A DNA stretch of 64,000 nucleotides from Rotaria socialis (taxonomy: Eukaryota; Rotifera; Eurotatoria; Philodinida; Philodinidae): the NCBI GenBank assembly GCA_905331475.1, contig CAJNYU010002403.1, forward strand, positions 62,001 to 126,000. The letters run 5' to 3'. Made by a program: the position numbers and the translations under genes. Under the pieces are notes generated by a model. It was not told the origin of the DNA. It was given only the letters and a program-made list of their open reading frames with translations, and did no database searches. Below, in pieces: positions 1-19,600 of this stretch. How positions within the stretch are numbered: position 1 is the stretch's first letter; each line of letters opens with the position of its first letter.

Positions 1-228
1 GGGATATCAGTTCACCTTGATAAATGTGCAATGATAATAATATATTCTACCCCAAACTTTTTCGTATGTGTTGATGTTGATAGAAAAAATAACGTGAAAC
101 GAATCTTATCCGATCCGCCAGCAAGTTATATCTTGAAATCAGGAAAAATTTATAGATATGAGGACATTGGAATACTTACTGTGGTATTGTTGCCTAGAAT
201 AATATCTACATACAAGTGTGTAAAGTAA
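1..228 (+). CDS. possible 3' end of an unidentified gene, cut by window edge
   Basis: One frame is open from base 1 to a TAA ending at 228 (75 codons, no in-frame stop before it). The first ATG is at 31, but the frame is open upstream, so this could be the last exon of a gene starting outside the window. I recognise no domain or motif. The base composition is AT-rich like the intergenic DNA here, so a chance ORF is about as likely as a real exon. Confidence 0.2.
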   Translation, partial: GISVHLDKCAMIIIYSTPNFFVCVDVDRKNNVKRILSDPPASYILKSGKIYRYEDIGILTVVLLPRIISTYKCVK

Positions 229-1036
229 TGATCAGCGGTTAGAAATTAAAATGTTTACTTCTTAGCCAAACAACTGCGACATGCATCAAAGAAAAACAAA
301 TCTACAGTAAAATTATTTTTACTTTAAATGCATATTTCTCATATTCCATTGCTTTTCTTTTTCATTCGCAATCACTAATTCTTTTCTGCTTACGATTCAC
401 AAATAAAAAACAATAATGCCACGGCCATTTGATTCAAACGAAATGCTTCTGTAATTTGCCAGTTTAAAATGTCAAGACATGGTTGGCTTTGCATTGGAAG
501 ATTTTATGATGCTATTTTTCGGGATCTCATCAATAGAGGATTTACCTTTCGAGAGTGCAATATTTTTTCTTAATGTTTTTTAAGGACAGCAAGTGAGAAT
601 AGAATATTGCATGAGAAATATTTGTTTTATTATCATAGAACAAGCTATCCTTGTAAAATAGATCATATGACTAAGAAAAAAAGTATCCCATCGATAAATG
701 AATCAAAAACAATGTCAACAATAAATGGAAAAGAAGTACCAACATCGTTCATTTTGTGAACATCAAGAAACAAATAATTTTAATACCGTTCAAATACTCA
801 TGTTAGATGTCAGAACAGGATAAAGCATTTTCATACTTCAATCGATTAAGAGCAGAAATATCAATAATTAAAACCAATATAATGAGTTTTTTTTTTATTA
901 AAAATCATCTTCAACTACTTGACTTTATAATTATGTATAAGAATTATACTCTCAGTGTAATAAAAGGAATCATTGTATTGGAGACAGATTAAAATTTTCA
1001 ATGAATAAAAAAAGTTAGATGCTGCTAGATTTGATA
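229..1036. other. intergenic, no gene seen
   Basis: AT-rich DNA with no recognisable coding exon on either strand. A 61-codon open frame at 807-992 (+) has no protein-like composition and no family resemblance. The right-hand part should hold the 3' UTR of the AAA ATPase gene, which lies on the minus strand. Confidence 0.5.
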
Positions 1037-2362
1037 TTATTCTTCTTCGGCTGCTTCTCGATAAACAGTGGTTGATTTACATTTGCGACAAGTCGACGAT
1101 ATCGAATCATCTTGTTCTTCTACAACATTTTCATCTCTCATAGCATATATATTTGCTAGTGGAAGTGGCTCAGTAATTTGGTCTAGTTTTGAAACACCAA
1201 TCGAATCAGCTAAACACCGTGCATTTTCAATATTCAACGTTGATGGAAAACAATATTGAGCGACAAGACGCCCAGGACGCAAAAGAGCAGCATCTAATGA
1301 AACTAATGGAGAATTGAATGTAGCTAAAATTTGAACTTGAATTCCATCACTTAAGAGACCATCAGAAAGATTGAGAAGATTAGCAACTGATTGGCTGGAT
1401 GTACGCGAGCGAGATAGGCTTCCTTCAGCATCTTCAATAATTAATAAGGAATTATGATTGTTAATAAGTAGAGGTATAAGTGCAGGACTTGTAAGATTCT
1501 CAACCATATCACCGGGAACATAGATAAGACGTCTTTCTTCTACTTCTGTTATACAGTGAAGTAGATATCGTACATAATGTGTTTTACCTAAATAAATAAA
1601 TGATTATTGGTTTAATAAATTCATTTGATAATATTTACCTGATCCAGGAGCGCCATGTAAGAGTACAAGACCGCTAGTATCTTTTTTATTAAGCCATGCA
1701 ACAATCTTATGATGTACATTAAGAAAAGCTTTTCCACCGTAACTAATTGTTAAATCATGAATATATGGCTTTTTAATGTGTATCCGACCCATTAAATAAA
1801 AAGATGCAGGACGTTGGCTGTCACGACTTTGAGATTTACCAATAAGACGTAGCATAGCTGTTTTAGGTTTTACAAGACTCAATGTATCATCATGAGTCAA
1901 TTCATGGGAAAGCTTTTCAACAAAAGTTTCGTGTTCCGGTAAGTAAAATATAATAATTTCATTCACAACAAGAAAATGGCGATCTGGTATATAATCAGGT
2001 TGAATTGTTTTTTTCGAATTATTTGTATAATTAGTTACCCATGAACATTCATTTAGACTTATCAGTATTCCACCAATATTTGGCAATAATAATAGCTGTT
2101 CATACGCATAGTATTTCTTTGAACACGGATGTAAATGACGTCGAACAATAGAAAATTCATTAGTAATATCATCATTATTGTAAATTCGATGTAATAAAGA
2201 TTTGACGTGAAATACCACAACCGTTGTTTTTTCATTTGAAGCAGGTGTTACACGAATTTTTTGAGGGATTCTGCCATAATTGGATAGAAATAAATCTCTA
2301 GTCGGTATATCTCTAACCGCCCATCTTCTCGATTGTTTAACATGTGCAATAATCTCATTCAT
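1037..2362 (-). CDS. AAA-family ATPase of bacterial type (BCS1-like ATPase fold), 424 aa
   Basis: Two exons, 1639-2362 and 1037-1587, joined across a 51-nt GT-AG intron that splits the Walker A motif: GAPGSG ends exon 1 and KTHYVRYL opens exon 2. Walker B is LLIIEDAE, followed by a sensor-like ATFN and the DAALLRPGRL arginine region, so the ATPase core lies roughly at residues 230-370. The first 230 residues are a poorly known N-terminal region typical of this family. The run from IYVPGDMVENL through NLLNLSDGLLSD to GRLVAQY matches, from memory, AAA proteins common in Bacteroidetes and similar bacteria better than animal AAA proteins. The ATG at 2362 is chosen because the only in-frame extension starts at a TTG. 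A splice-acceptor-like AG lies 19 nt upstream. The C-terminal tail carries a CRKC pair and an acidic end. Substrate unknown. Confidence 0.82.
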
Positions 2363-2667
2363 GACGTGCAATCTTTCTTTTCTAACACAAAAGACTATAT
2401 TTGCTTGTCTGTTATATTGTGAAAAACATTATTTTGACTGATCCATGCAATTTCAAATGCATGCCAACGTAGTTAGTAAGAATGATTCATGTTGAATACT
2501 TTATTTCATTTCTCTCAAATTGAAGACATCAAAGAAAACAATTCCCTACACTTGAAAGTAGTCTAGTTATTTTCGTCTTGATAATTTAAAAAAAGAAAAG
2601 TTTTGAATATTATAGATAATGAGATATCTACGACAAACAAATATATATATTGATGTGAAAGTGAATA

Positions 2668-4151
2668 TCATGATTCTGAATGTTGACTTGAATCGGATAG
2701 GGCTCGTTTATTTCGTAAACTTTTGCTTCTAGAAAAGAAAAAAACACTTGTTAAGAAATATTTTTTCTTCTTTGTTTGCACTTACTTTGTTCTTCTTTTA
2801 CTCGATGTAGATGTATTTGTCATTGATCGTGATGGAGGTTTTTCGCTGCTCGTTGTACTTTCATCTTCATCCACAATATCTTCATCACCTTCATCATTTA
2901 TCGGTTGAGTCAATTGCGTATTATTTTCAGAAACAACTAAAATAAAATATGATGTGTTATCTATTCGCAAAGATCCCGAGAAAAAGTAGCATACTACTAG
3001 NCACTTACTTTGTTCTTCTTTTACTCGATGTAGATGTATTTGTCATTGATCGTGATGGAGGTTTTTCGCTGCTCGTTGTACTTTCATCTTCATCCACAAT
3101 ATCTTCATCACCTTCATCATTTATCGGTTGAGTCAATTGCGTATTATTTTCAGAAACAACTAAAATAAAATATGATGTGTTATCTATTCGCAAAGATCCC
3201 GAGAAAAAGTAGCATACTACTAGTGTTTTTCTTATTTGTTGATAATTCTTGCATTATTTCACGATGTTTACGAATGTTTTTCCGGCCTAAACGAGACAAG
3301 GTTTAGTTTTCAAACGAGAGAGAACAGAACTTGAATACTGACGTTCTTTTTCTCGTTCACGTTTAAGTCGATCACGACCAAGCAACTAAACAAGGTTCCA
3401 CGTTGTAAATGAATGAAATTTGAAACAATTCATTTCTTACGGTATATGACGTAGCAGAGGAATATGAAAATAGTCGATCAGATTCACGAAACTTTGCTGA
3501 TTTATCATTTGAACTAAGTAAAACAAAAAAAAAGATATGATTGAAGAATCATCTAATCACCTAAGTGCTTTAGTGGAGAGATGAACTTTTTAGAAATCTG
3601 TGAGAACAGGAGCATCACAAACGCCGAATTTTTATATGAAAAGTGCAACCATTTCGCAGCATCTCATATGATCTAATGTATACATGTGAAGATCATATCC
3701 GACAAATATGAAATGTACAAGAGCATTTGAAGCATATAGGCATTAGAGGGAATAACTTGGCAAAGAAAATAATTTCTTTTCCTTGGAACAAACGATCTTT
3801 AGTTTAACTTGAAACTCACTTGTTATTTCCATTTCCATTAGTCAAACAACTGCTCCATCCGCGAATACAGTTCCCGGTATCTTGTGTTTGTTTTAAATAA
3901 CTTGTTTCGAAAGCATAAATTTGTTCTTCAATATCCGATAGAGATTTCTATAAATAACATTTCATTGATTAGCGAACAATAAATACTTTAGTAGATATTC
4001 TCAAACAAACTTCAATTTCTTCTTTCTTCTTCAAAAGTTGTGCAAGTTCAGAGCGTGTATCACGAAAAACATGATTGATTGTTGGTTTCTCTTTATTCGT
4101 AGTTGGACTTGCCGGTGCAGGTGATGTTGCAGCAACTGAAGAATCTTTCAT
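2668..4151 (-). CDS. MEAF6: MEAF6/Eaf6 chromatin subunit, left copy, interrupted by an assembly gap
   Basis: Homologue of MEAF6/Eaf6, a small coiled-coil subunit of NuA4 and MOZ/HBO1 histone acetyltransferase complexes. Exons: 4011-4151, 3820-3947, 3441-3513, 3331-3385, 3221-3286, 2786-2936 (repeated at 3009-3159 across the gap) and 2668-2728. Counting the repeated exon once gives 225 codons. Recognition rests on RSELAQLLKKKEEIE, then EEQIYAFETSYL, CIRGW and SAKFRESDRLFSYSSATS, all in the family's order. The C-terminal part is acidic, then basic. Taken literally, the copy has one exon twice around a single N. The donor at 3331 is a weak one; an alternative donor at 3339 would truncate the protein soon after. 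The other copy at 6887-8147 is the better model. Confidence 0.72.
2779..3223. repeat. 222-bp direct repeat on both sides of a single N (assembly gap)
   Basis: Bases 2779-3000 and 3002-3223 are the same 222-bp sequence, separated only by one N at 3001. The repeat holds one MEAF6 exon and its flanking introns. The right-hand segmental copy (6998-7219) has it once. This is what remains when two overlapping contig ends are scaffolded without merging, so it is most likely an artefact rather than a biological tandem repeat. Confidence 0.93.
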
Positions 4152-4351
4152 TCTGTCTGCTTTCTTTTTGAGCAAAAATAAAAGAAAAACAAGCTATTTT
4201 CTATTTTTATCTAAAGAAATATTTCAAGAATCTTTATTTCTAATGAAATTTCATTTTATTTTGTCATCATCATATTTTTTTAAAGATACAATAGAACAAA
4301 CAACAAAAAAGAGATGATTATTATTTATTGTCCAAGATTATGTTTTGTTGT

Positions 4352-11181
<6,830 letters not shown>

Positions 11182-12188
11182 ATGGGTGCAAATAAAACAA
11201 AAATAAATAAAACTGTACTCAATCAGTTGGTTGTTCATACAAATCGTAAGATGAAGAAAAAAAAAATTTAGAAATAATTGCTTCAATTTAATTTATTATC
11301 TTTTCAGGCTCGCCAGCGGAAATAAAAGCTATGTGCGTAAGTTTTTATTTCATTGTAGCACAAAATCAATAAAATCATTTATTTATAGGTATGCTATTTT
11401 TTGTCGACATTTTCCTACTGGGAATATAGAATCACCTCAAGTAAATGATTAATATTTTCTCTTGAGGATATATAATGCATTTATTTACTTAGGATCTTTG
11501 TCGATGCCTTCAAAAATTTTCACTTCTACCTATCGAATATACAGATCAGAAAGCTTTCGACCGACTTTATCGATTATTTGATATACAAAATCGAGTAAAA
11601 TTCTCATTGTTTTATTACTATGAGAATAACCGTTGTTTTTCTTTCTCCTAATGATTTTTCAATAGAATCAGAAACAGGATGGTAGCATTGACTTTTTTAA
11701 TTTTATGATTGTTTCACATATTCTCGAACGTGGCCCACCAATGGAAAAAATCAGTTGTAAATATATAAAAAAAAATTTTCTTCTTTTGATAATATTCAAG
11801 TTTTTAGTATATTTTCATTCGTTTGATGTAAATAATGATCAAATAATAACACGAGATGATCTAGAAGCATGTTTACCACCAACAGTTGAATCTCGACAAT
11901 TAATTCAACAATTACTTCGACAATGGGATATGGTAGATTTTTTCTTTAGATTAAATTTATTAATCATTTTTCGCGCTTGATTTTTTTAAATTATAGAATA
12001 GAGATGGTGTCGTTAGTCTAGATGATTTTCAACAATTCATCATGAATAATCCAGACTTATTGCCAATGTTTACTGATGCTAGAGAAAGAGTTCGAATGAA
12101 TAGTATTACTGCTGAATCTATAACAGATAATAATCAATCTGCAGACGTATACAATATTAATCATGGAACGTTTTCTAAATCTCAATAG
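11182..12188 (+). CDS. EF-hand calcium-binding protein with N-myristoylation-like start, 216 aa
   Basis: Exons 11182-11245, 11308-11332, 11389-11440, 11493-11594, 11666-11756, 11808-11932, 11997-12188 (651 nt). The start MGANKTK has the glycine-2 needed for N-myristoylation. Two clear EF-hand loops are DVNNDQIITRDD (118-129) and DMNRDGVVSLDD (152-163); both end in Asp rather than the usual Glu. An earlier degenerate hand lies around FDIQNRNQKQDGSIDFFNF (76-94), with an insertion in the loop. The overall plan, with NRDGVVSLDDF followed by NPDLLPMF, resembles neuronal calcium sensor and calcineurin-B type proteins. I cannot place it in one subfamily. The exon 2 donor is a GTGCGT; using the neighbouring GTAAGT at 11336 would put the downstream protein out of frame. 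Likely a membrane-linked calcium sensor (inference). Confidence 0.72.
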
Positions 12189-13846
12189 ATACAACGAATT
12201 ATTATTTTTTTTGCAACGATCTTCATGATTTTAATGTAGAGTAAAACACGATATTTTTTAAATAAATATATAAATAGAAACTATGTGCGATTTTTGTTGC
12301 ACTGTTTAACGAATTGAAGGAAAAAAAAGTAATTCTATTAGGTTTCATTTTTATTATTATTATAGTCAAACACGAGTGTTATGTGGATTCATTATCATTT
12401 TAATATAATCAACTAAGGACGTAGATGTTGACAAATAATAAATAGCTGGGATATAAAAAACAAAAAACTAATATTGAATCAAGATTCAAAACATAAAATT
12501 ATAAACTCTCTGCGAAAAGACAATCTTATTGTATCTCGTCACAATCATATTCGTATTCATCGTAGACTGTTTAGTAATTTTTGTCGATTTCAATGTTCAT
12601 AATGGTCACATACTACATGATAACGTAAGTAATTCGTGCACCATCGCTACTTTTACTTCTCTCATTCGTATTTCGTGAGATATCAAAAATAAATAGCAAT
12701 AATAAGATTCTATAACTATTTTCTTGCATTAGAATTAAGTCTTTTCGAAACATTTATCGAACAGAAAATGTCTTTCTACTATAATGAACAATCATGACTG
12801 GGAACAGAATTTAACTATAGAATTATGTTTTTTCTTCTTTTACAAGTAAACGAATAGAATTTTGTTATAGGCGTTGAAATTTTAGATGGTAATTTAAATT
12901 TTGCGAATAATTCTTCTACGATTGCATTCGGACATCTAAGTAGACCGTGAAGTATTTAGGATCAATTCATTGTTTCGAATTTCTTCAAAATTTCCAAAAT
13001 AACAGTTGTACTATTTCATATAATTATCTATCAAAATTATTTCACAGGCCAGATTTTTAAACTTTTAACGACAGTTTTTTGCAAGAATATTAATTTTTTT
13101 TACAGAAATCAAATAGTATTGAATTAAATTTTTTTTTGTAGATACCGTTTGACGTTCTTCACTTTTACTTCAGCACAAAAAACCAAATATTTATTCAGAA
13201 CCAACTGTAGATTCTCATTTCGAACAATCGTAGCATTGTTTTTCATTCATCCTTAGTCACAATGAAAATAATGTTTGAATCAATAGAGCTTATCTCGAAA
13301 TACTCTCATTCGATCCACATCATAGAAACTAAAAGATATTTCTTATTTGCACTATTTGTTTGTTTATTTGTTTTTCTTGTTTTTTTTTTTTTAGTAAACG
13401 AAATCCATCAGCGCACAAAAGAGCAAACAGGACAAATGTATGTATGTGACAAAAAAGAAAAGAAAAACGGTTTGTCGCACATATGCGCACTAAAGAATTA
13501 TAGAGAACAAATCAAAAAAGAAAATCGAACAGATAATTCACTGTTTGTGCCAATGCGCAGAGAAAAAAGAAAGGAAAAAAAGTAAAAAAAACACGAGAGT
13601 GCTTTGTCGATCCAAAAAAACTGGACAATACACTATCATCGTTGCGCAAGAAGTAAATGTATATTTTTATTTATAAGCATATGCAAGAATGTTTTCGCAT
13701 GCAAATAGAAAACGATAGAACTTTTATGATAGCAACAGCAACAGCAAGAACATGAACAACGAAAACACAAACATGCATTCCTGAAACATTGGCTGGGATA
13801 GGGAAAGAAAGAAAACAAAAAGAGAAAATGAGATGAATAAAATAGC
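12189..13846. other. intergenic, no gene seen
   Basis: 1.66 kb between convergent genes (EF-hand, plus; RagC/D, minus). The open frame at 13262-13585 (+) is Lys- and Phe-rich with no family resemblance, and is best read as chance ORF in AT-rich DNA. Both 3' UTRs should lie here. Confidence 0.5.
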
Positions 13847-16431
13847 TTATTCAACTAAGTGCGATGATGGAGCATTAGGTCGCGATGCTTGATAATTTAA
13901 ACGAAATAATTTTATAATCGATTTTTTCAATTGTCTTACATTATAATCAATAAGTGCTTGTTTTGTAAGTGCTTCTTCACGTAGAATACATATCAACGCT
14001 AAATGACGATTGATTTCTTTCAAATAAAGCGCTCGACCACCGGTTAATTTAATAACACTTGATGACATTGAATCAAATACAGCTGATGCTGGTTCACTTG
14101 TTGTTTCTAATAGTGTTGATTGTGCATGATTTATTATCGGTGTTGTATCTAATGGGCCTAAAATAAAAGCATTTTTTATTATTATCATATTTTCGTAGAA
14201 AAAACTTTCTAACTTACTATTAACAAATGAACTTTTTCTTGAGCTATTTAATGGTATATTATTTTCATCATATTCGTCATTTTGAGTTACAATATTCCAC
14301 TCATGTCCCTGATTATGATCAGAACCATCATTAAAATAATCTTCGTCTTCATCGTCATCATCATCATCTGTTACTCTCTGACTACCATCTTCATTTGGTT
14401 GTCCATAAATTTCACTCATATTTATTAATAGATCAATCATGTCACAACATAATTCATACATCTTTTAAAAGAAAAAAAGAATAATATACCAATCTCGATG
14501 TTTCTGTTTCTTCTACTACTTTCAATAATTTAACTTACTTGCATATCGGTAGGCGATGAATCAGTAGCAATACTTATTTTAGTTTGAACATCAAATAAAA
14601 ATGCTTGTTCAATATTCGATGTTGATAATAAATAATTGAGCAAACGTTCTAAATGGGCGAATTCTGGGATTAATTTTTGTATTACTTTTGAAAATGCTTC
14701 GAATATTGAATGATCATAGATGGATGTTAAATGAAAATTTATAAGAACGTCTTGAGAACTTGAGTTTGGCATTGGGGATGCTGGCGACCATGATTCCATT
14801 CCACCAATAGGATCAGCAAAACGATCTCGTACCTAAATAGAATTGAGTTTTAAGATTATTTATTTATTTAATTCTTTAGTCATTTTCTATTATACTCTTA
14901 AGTTCTCACATCTACACCTTCAATCAGAAATATGATCTATAGACGCTTGTTATGAGCAAATCTCACATGAAATCCAATAGCGTATTAGTAGAAAGAAAAG
15001 ATCAGCGAGCTTTATGTTCTCGTTTTAAATCTAATACATAATAGTATGTAGACTAGAAGAGATCATCAATGATTCATTCCTTTATCTGTATTGTCTATCG
15101 ATGGATCTAATCGTCAATTTCCAACTAATTCTTTCTGAAGCATAATTGTTATTTCAGATATCTAATGCTTTGAAAAAATGAAAATTTTCTTTTGAAATGA
15201 AATTTTTAGAACTGTAATTTAATAATTAGATTGCTCTTTCGATAATATTTCCTTGTACTTTTCATATTAGTCAGAACCTATCTAATAGCACATTGTCCGA
15301 TGCATGACTCGAAATAAACAGGCTCTCGATGACTTATTTTGGATTTATTTTAAATCTGCGACAATTAATATTCAAATACAATAATTTTCTGGAACATGTC
15401 ACGCATTCATGATGATAAAATCAGTGCACACAAGACCACAACAACTCGTACGCTCCAAATTAGCATACACGAGATTCAATATGAATATGACTTCTATCCT
15501 AGGGTTCATTTATATATATATATATGGGAATGGTTATTGTCGTTTGTGTTGAAAATGCGAACGTCTATAGCTATAGTTGCATGTGTACTCTTGAGATTGA
15601 CTTTCTTTCTTTTTGTTGTTGCGTGCTCAACTTTCTATTGCTGATTATTTCCTTGTTCGTCGTTCACTAATCCCAAATGAGTATACATCCGATTTTAAAT
15701 GGCACGTTACACATGGGAAGCATCTCCCGCAAGTGACAATATGTTTGTAAAAAATCACGATAATACAATCTATCGCGTATTTTATCATTTGATCAAAACT
15801 TTTTATATTTGAAAAAGTCGAGACAAAAAAGAACATTCCTCTTAAAATTGTTCATTACCTGATTATGAATATCTCTTTGGGTTTCAATTTTAGTTTCTTC
15901 AGATAATTGATCAACTTTATGTATAAATATTTCATATCGTATTCGAGGATTAATTCGTCGACCTTTTTGTATAATCGTATTTAAACGTGTTATTGACTCT
16001 GAATAATCATCTTGAGCATCAATTATATATACAACAGCATTACACCGTTTTAATAAACGTTCTAAATCATAACTTCCACCAATTATACTTGTCATTGAAT
16101 CATCATCATATGACGATGCTTGGACATTGTTTCCGCCATTGCCACTATTTGGTCCTGGATATATTTGTAATTGACCGGGTAATTCTTGTACTTGAAAATT
16201 AATAAATGATCCACATGAAAATTGGTTCAATGTTAAATGTGATGTTGATTCAAGAAATTGTGTTTGTGATGGCTGCATTTTTGTAAATATAACACGTTGT
16301 ATCGATGTTTTACCTGAACGACGAAGACCAGTTAATAAAATTCTTGGACGTATAAATGGATTGATATTTTTGTTTGATGTTTGGCCTTGGCCACCACCAG
16401 TATCGGTTATAGTTGACGTTGGATCAAGCAT
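13847..16431 (-). CDS. RRAGC: Rag GTPase of the RagC/D type, 473 aa
   Basis: Exons 15859-16431, 14539-14832, 14218-14461, 13847-14157 (1422 nt). RagC/D pairs with RagA/B on the lysosome to recruit mTORC1 in response to amino acids. The G domain starts at about residue 31 with [18 protein letters not shown] (G1), then FLEST (G2 region), QELPGQ (G3), IDAQDDY, FIHKVD (G4) and KIETQRDIH. The C-terminal roadblock part shows [51 protein letters not shown] and CILREEAL, all in family order. Two oddities: an Asn/Gly/Ser/Asp-rich insertion after G3, and a roughly 50-residue acidic insertion after the [11 protein letters not shown] segment. Introns are short except the first (14833-15858, 1026 nt), in which I see no gene. 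The ATG at 16431 has an acceptor-like CAG 15 nt upstream. Confidence 0.92.
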
Positions 16432-16651
16432 TATATATATGAATATCTGGAAAAAAAAGAAACAGAACAAACATTCATCATTTATTTTGGTTTTTTGTGT
16501 TTATACACAAACAAAAGAAGAAGAAGAAGTTAGACTAGGTAAAAAAAGAAAGAAGCAAAGAATACAATGAAGAATAGTGAACAAAATGAAAAAAAACATA
16601 CACATGAATGTCTGTGTGTAACAAAAAAGAAAGAAAAAAAAGAGGAAAAAA

Positions 16652-19600
16652 TTAACGACGTCGTGATTTATATTTGGAATTTGAACTATGGTTATCATTT
16701 CGATGATGACTAGAAAATTAAAGATTATTAATTAAAAGAAGATAATTAATTTTGATAATTACTGTGACGATGATTCTCTTTTCTTATGGGGTTTAGATGA
16801 TGATGAATGTGACGATGAGGAAGATGAGGATGACGATGATGTTGAACTACCACTATCACTACCCGAGGATGAACTTGAACTAGACGAACGAGATGCTAAA
16901 GAGAGAACAAAAAACAATACCATGAAATCTTTTTCGTTGTTTTCATGCATTTTACCTGGTCGATGTTTCGATGATTTTTTTTCGACGATAATTTCACTTG
17001 TTGAAGTTGCTGTTGGTGGCATTATATTAGCATCATTACTTTGTTCCTAAATGGTAATTTATAAGTAAGAAAAAAACAAGAACATTTCCACTTAGTCTTT
17101 TGGGAATGAAATATAGAACTAAGATGTACTCCTATTGCTCATTATTTTTAAATACAATATATAAAATAAAATAACCTCTAGAAGACTAAATTTATCTTTT
17201 AACAATGATCAATTGTTTTGTTACTCTGTTCCATCATAGTTGTTCAATTCAGCATCCACATTTTAACGATTGATTCAAATAGTAAATAGGACTCTCGTAC
17301 ATATGCATTATATTTACAACAAATCTCAATGGATTTGAAATAAGCAACTTTATTTCTGAAAAATTCATCATAACATATACAGACATATGCTAAATTCTAA
17401 AGGTGCGCTGACAATGTGATTATGACGTTGTTTATGGCATATAGTGCTTTTTCTCTCCATGTGATGAAGCCTTGAGGCCATTGAGCTCAGTTACTATAGA
17501 AGCATACCCAATGAGTAATGACCTTTCTTCCTACATGTCACAAGGAAGAATCTAATAATAGATTTGTAAGAAGTAGGAAAAGCACAAAAAAGTTACACTG
17601 GGTATATTTTTCTTCGAAACAGTCTTATATAAATTCAACAAACATCTGTAGCTTACTTGATAACATTCTGTTGGAATGATTGAATCGTCTTCGTCAGCAC
17701 CATCGTAAAGTGATGAAATTGATGGTGCAGGTGGTGGCGGTGGAATTGCTGCAGTTATCGTTGTTTGCACTGTTTGTTCTTCAGCATAAGTTGTTGATGT
17801 AGTTAATTCATCTGTTGAAGTTGGCTGTGGATCATCAAGATCATCGAGTTCCATATCTTCATGTTCACCAATACGATCGTGTAAATGTGTTGCTGTATTT
17901 GATGATCCTTCATCGTCTTCAGGATCATAGAGTGGTGGAGGAGGTGGTGGTGGTGATCGAGCTATTTAAAAATCAGATTCACTGTTTAGAGAGAAAGAAT
18001 GTTTTTAAAATTTATTTTACTGGGTGAAGTTGAAGGTGGCAATGGTACAGATTTTGCTAATTCAATTTTAATCTGCTTTCGTTCGGGTGCTTCGCGAGGT
18101 TTAACAGCTTTTAAAGGTACAAAAATATGTTCATCGTCTGGATTTGGTGGTGTAGGTAAGCGTTTTCGTGTTGGTGGAGTTTGATTACGTTCTTGTCCAT
18201 TCGATGCTGATGCTCTATAAATATTTAACAAATCTGAAATCGTTAAAATTGAGATTCGTTACTTACGATTTGTTTGAACTACTAGATGATGAACCTGATG
18301 AGGACGATGAGGACGAGGAACCCGAAGAAGAAGTTGATGATGATGACGATGATCGTGACGATGAACCCGACGAAGTAGTAGAACCCGATGATGAACTTGA
18401 CGCTTTTTTACGATCTTTTTGACGCGTAGATGATTTCAAATCAGATGGACGAGTATTTTTATCACGAGACGAGTGATGACGATCGCGATCGCGATCATCA
18501 TTTCGTCGGCGGTCTCTATCATGAAAATCACGATCTCGGTCACGACCTAAAATTTAATAAATGAAAAACAAATTAATATTTTACTTCAAATATATTTACC
18601 TCTATATCTATCAACATGATCATAATATCGATTTCGAGATGATACTGGTGGTGAATATCGTCGACGATGACTAGGATTATATCGATCATCATAATTTCGT
18701 CGACGATAATAATCATCTCTTTCACCATAACCACGATATCGACTTTGTGATGATGAATAATTTTGGCGTCGTTCACGACTAGATGTACGACGACGACGGT
18801 CACGATCTCGATCACGATCACGTTCAGGAGTAGATGCTTTTCGGTTTCGATGTTCTCGAGTAGAAGAATCTTTCTCTTTTCGATTATGACTTGATGATGA
18901 TTGTTCAGTTTGTGAAGTTGTTTTATCGATTGTTGCCGGTAACGATGATTGATTTTCATCAAATTTTTCAATATTTGATGTAGTTTCGATGGATTGAGTT
19001 ACTCTTGGACTAGGTGTTTTCTCTTTTGGTACACTAAGAAAACAACATGAATACAAAAGATTATTCTTTGTTTAATGAGATCTACAATAGGTGTTGAAGT
19101 ACAGGGATAAATATTTCGAAACTGTAATAGACATGATATCCGTACCCCCTCCCATTTCTGCCATCATAGACTGTCTACGAACATATTATAATACAAGACT
19201 ATTAACTAAAATATATTGCAAATATTAATGTCAGCTCGTCTGGGACAAATTCATGTCACTCTGATTAGCAGCAACGCTTATATTGCCTTTCATACTGTTA
19301 TCCCATTGAGACTATGATAATATGGTTGTTTATTGGAGAGAGAAAAGGTTAACTTACGATTCTGATTGAATTTGATTTTGTTTGATTGAATCAGTGGTTG
19401 CTTCATCATCATCATAATCGTCGTCGTCCCATTTCGATTTACTGATATTTGATTTTGTTTGTGTTACTATTGATTCAGTTGATTGTTGTGGAATGGCATT
19501 CGATTTAGTTGTTGATTCATTTGATGCTGTACTTGTTTGTGCAATCATACGCAGTTCATCTTCAAAATGATCTTGTTCTGTTGCGATTTGTCGTTCATTT

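Noticed and set aside
2723-3131. Plus-strand open frames with a hydrophobic-looking protein, repeated three times in the window
   Set aside because: They are the antisense of the acidic Ser-rich MEAF6 exon and repeat only because that exon is duplicated.
13262-13585. 107-codon plus-strand ORF between the EF-hand and RagC genes
   Set aside because: Lys- and Phe-rich composition expected from AT-rich DNA, with no splice partners and no family resemblance.
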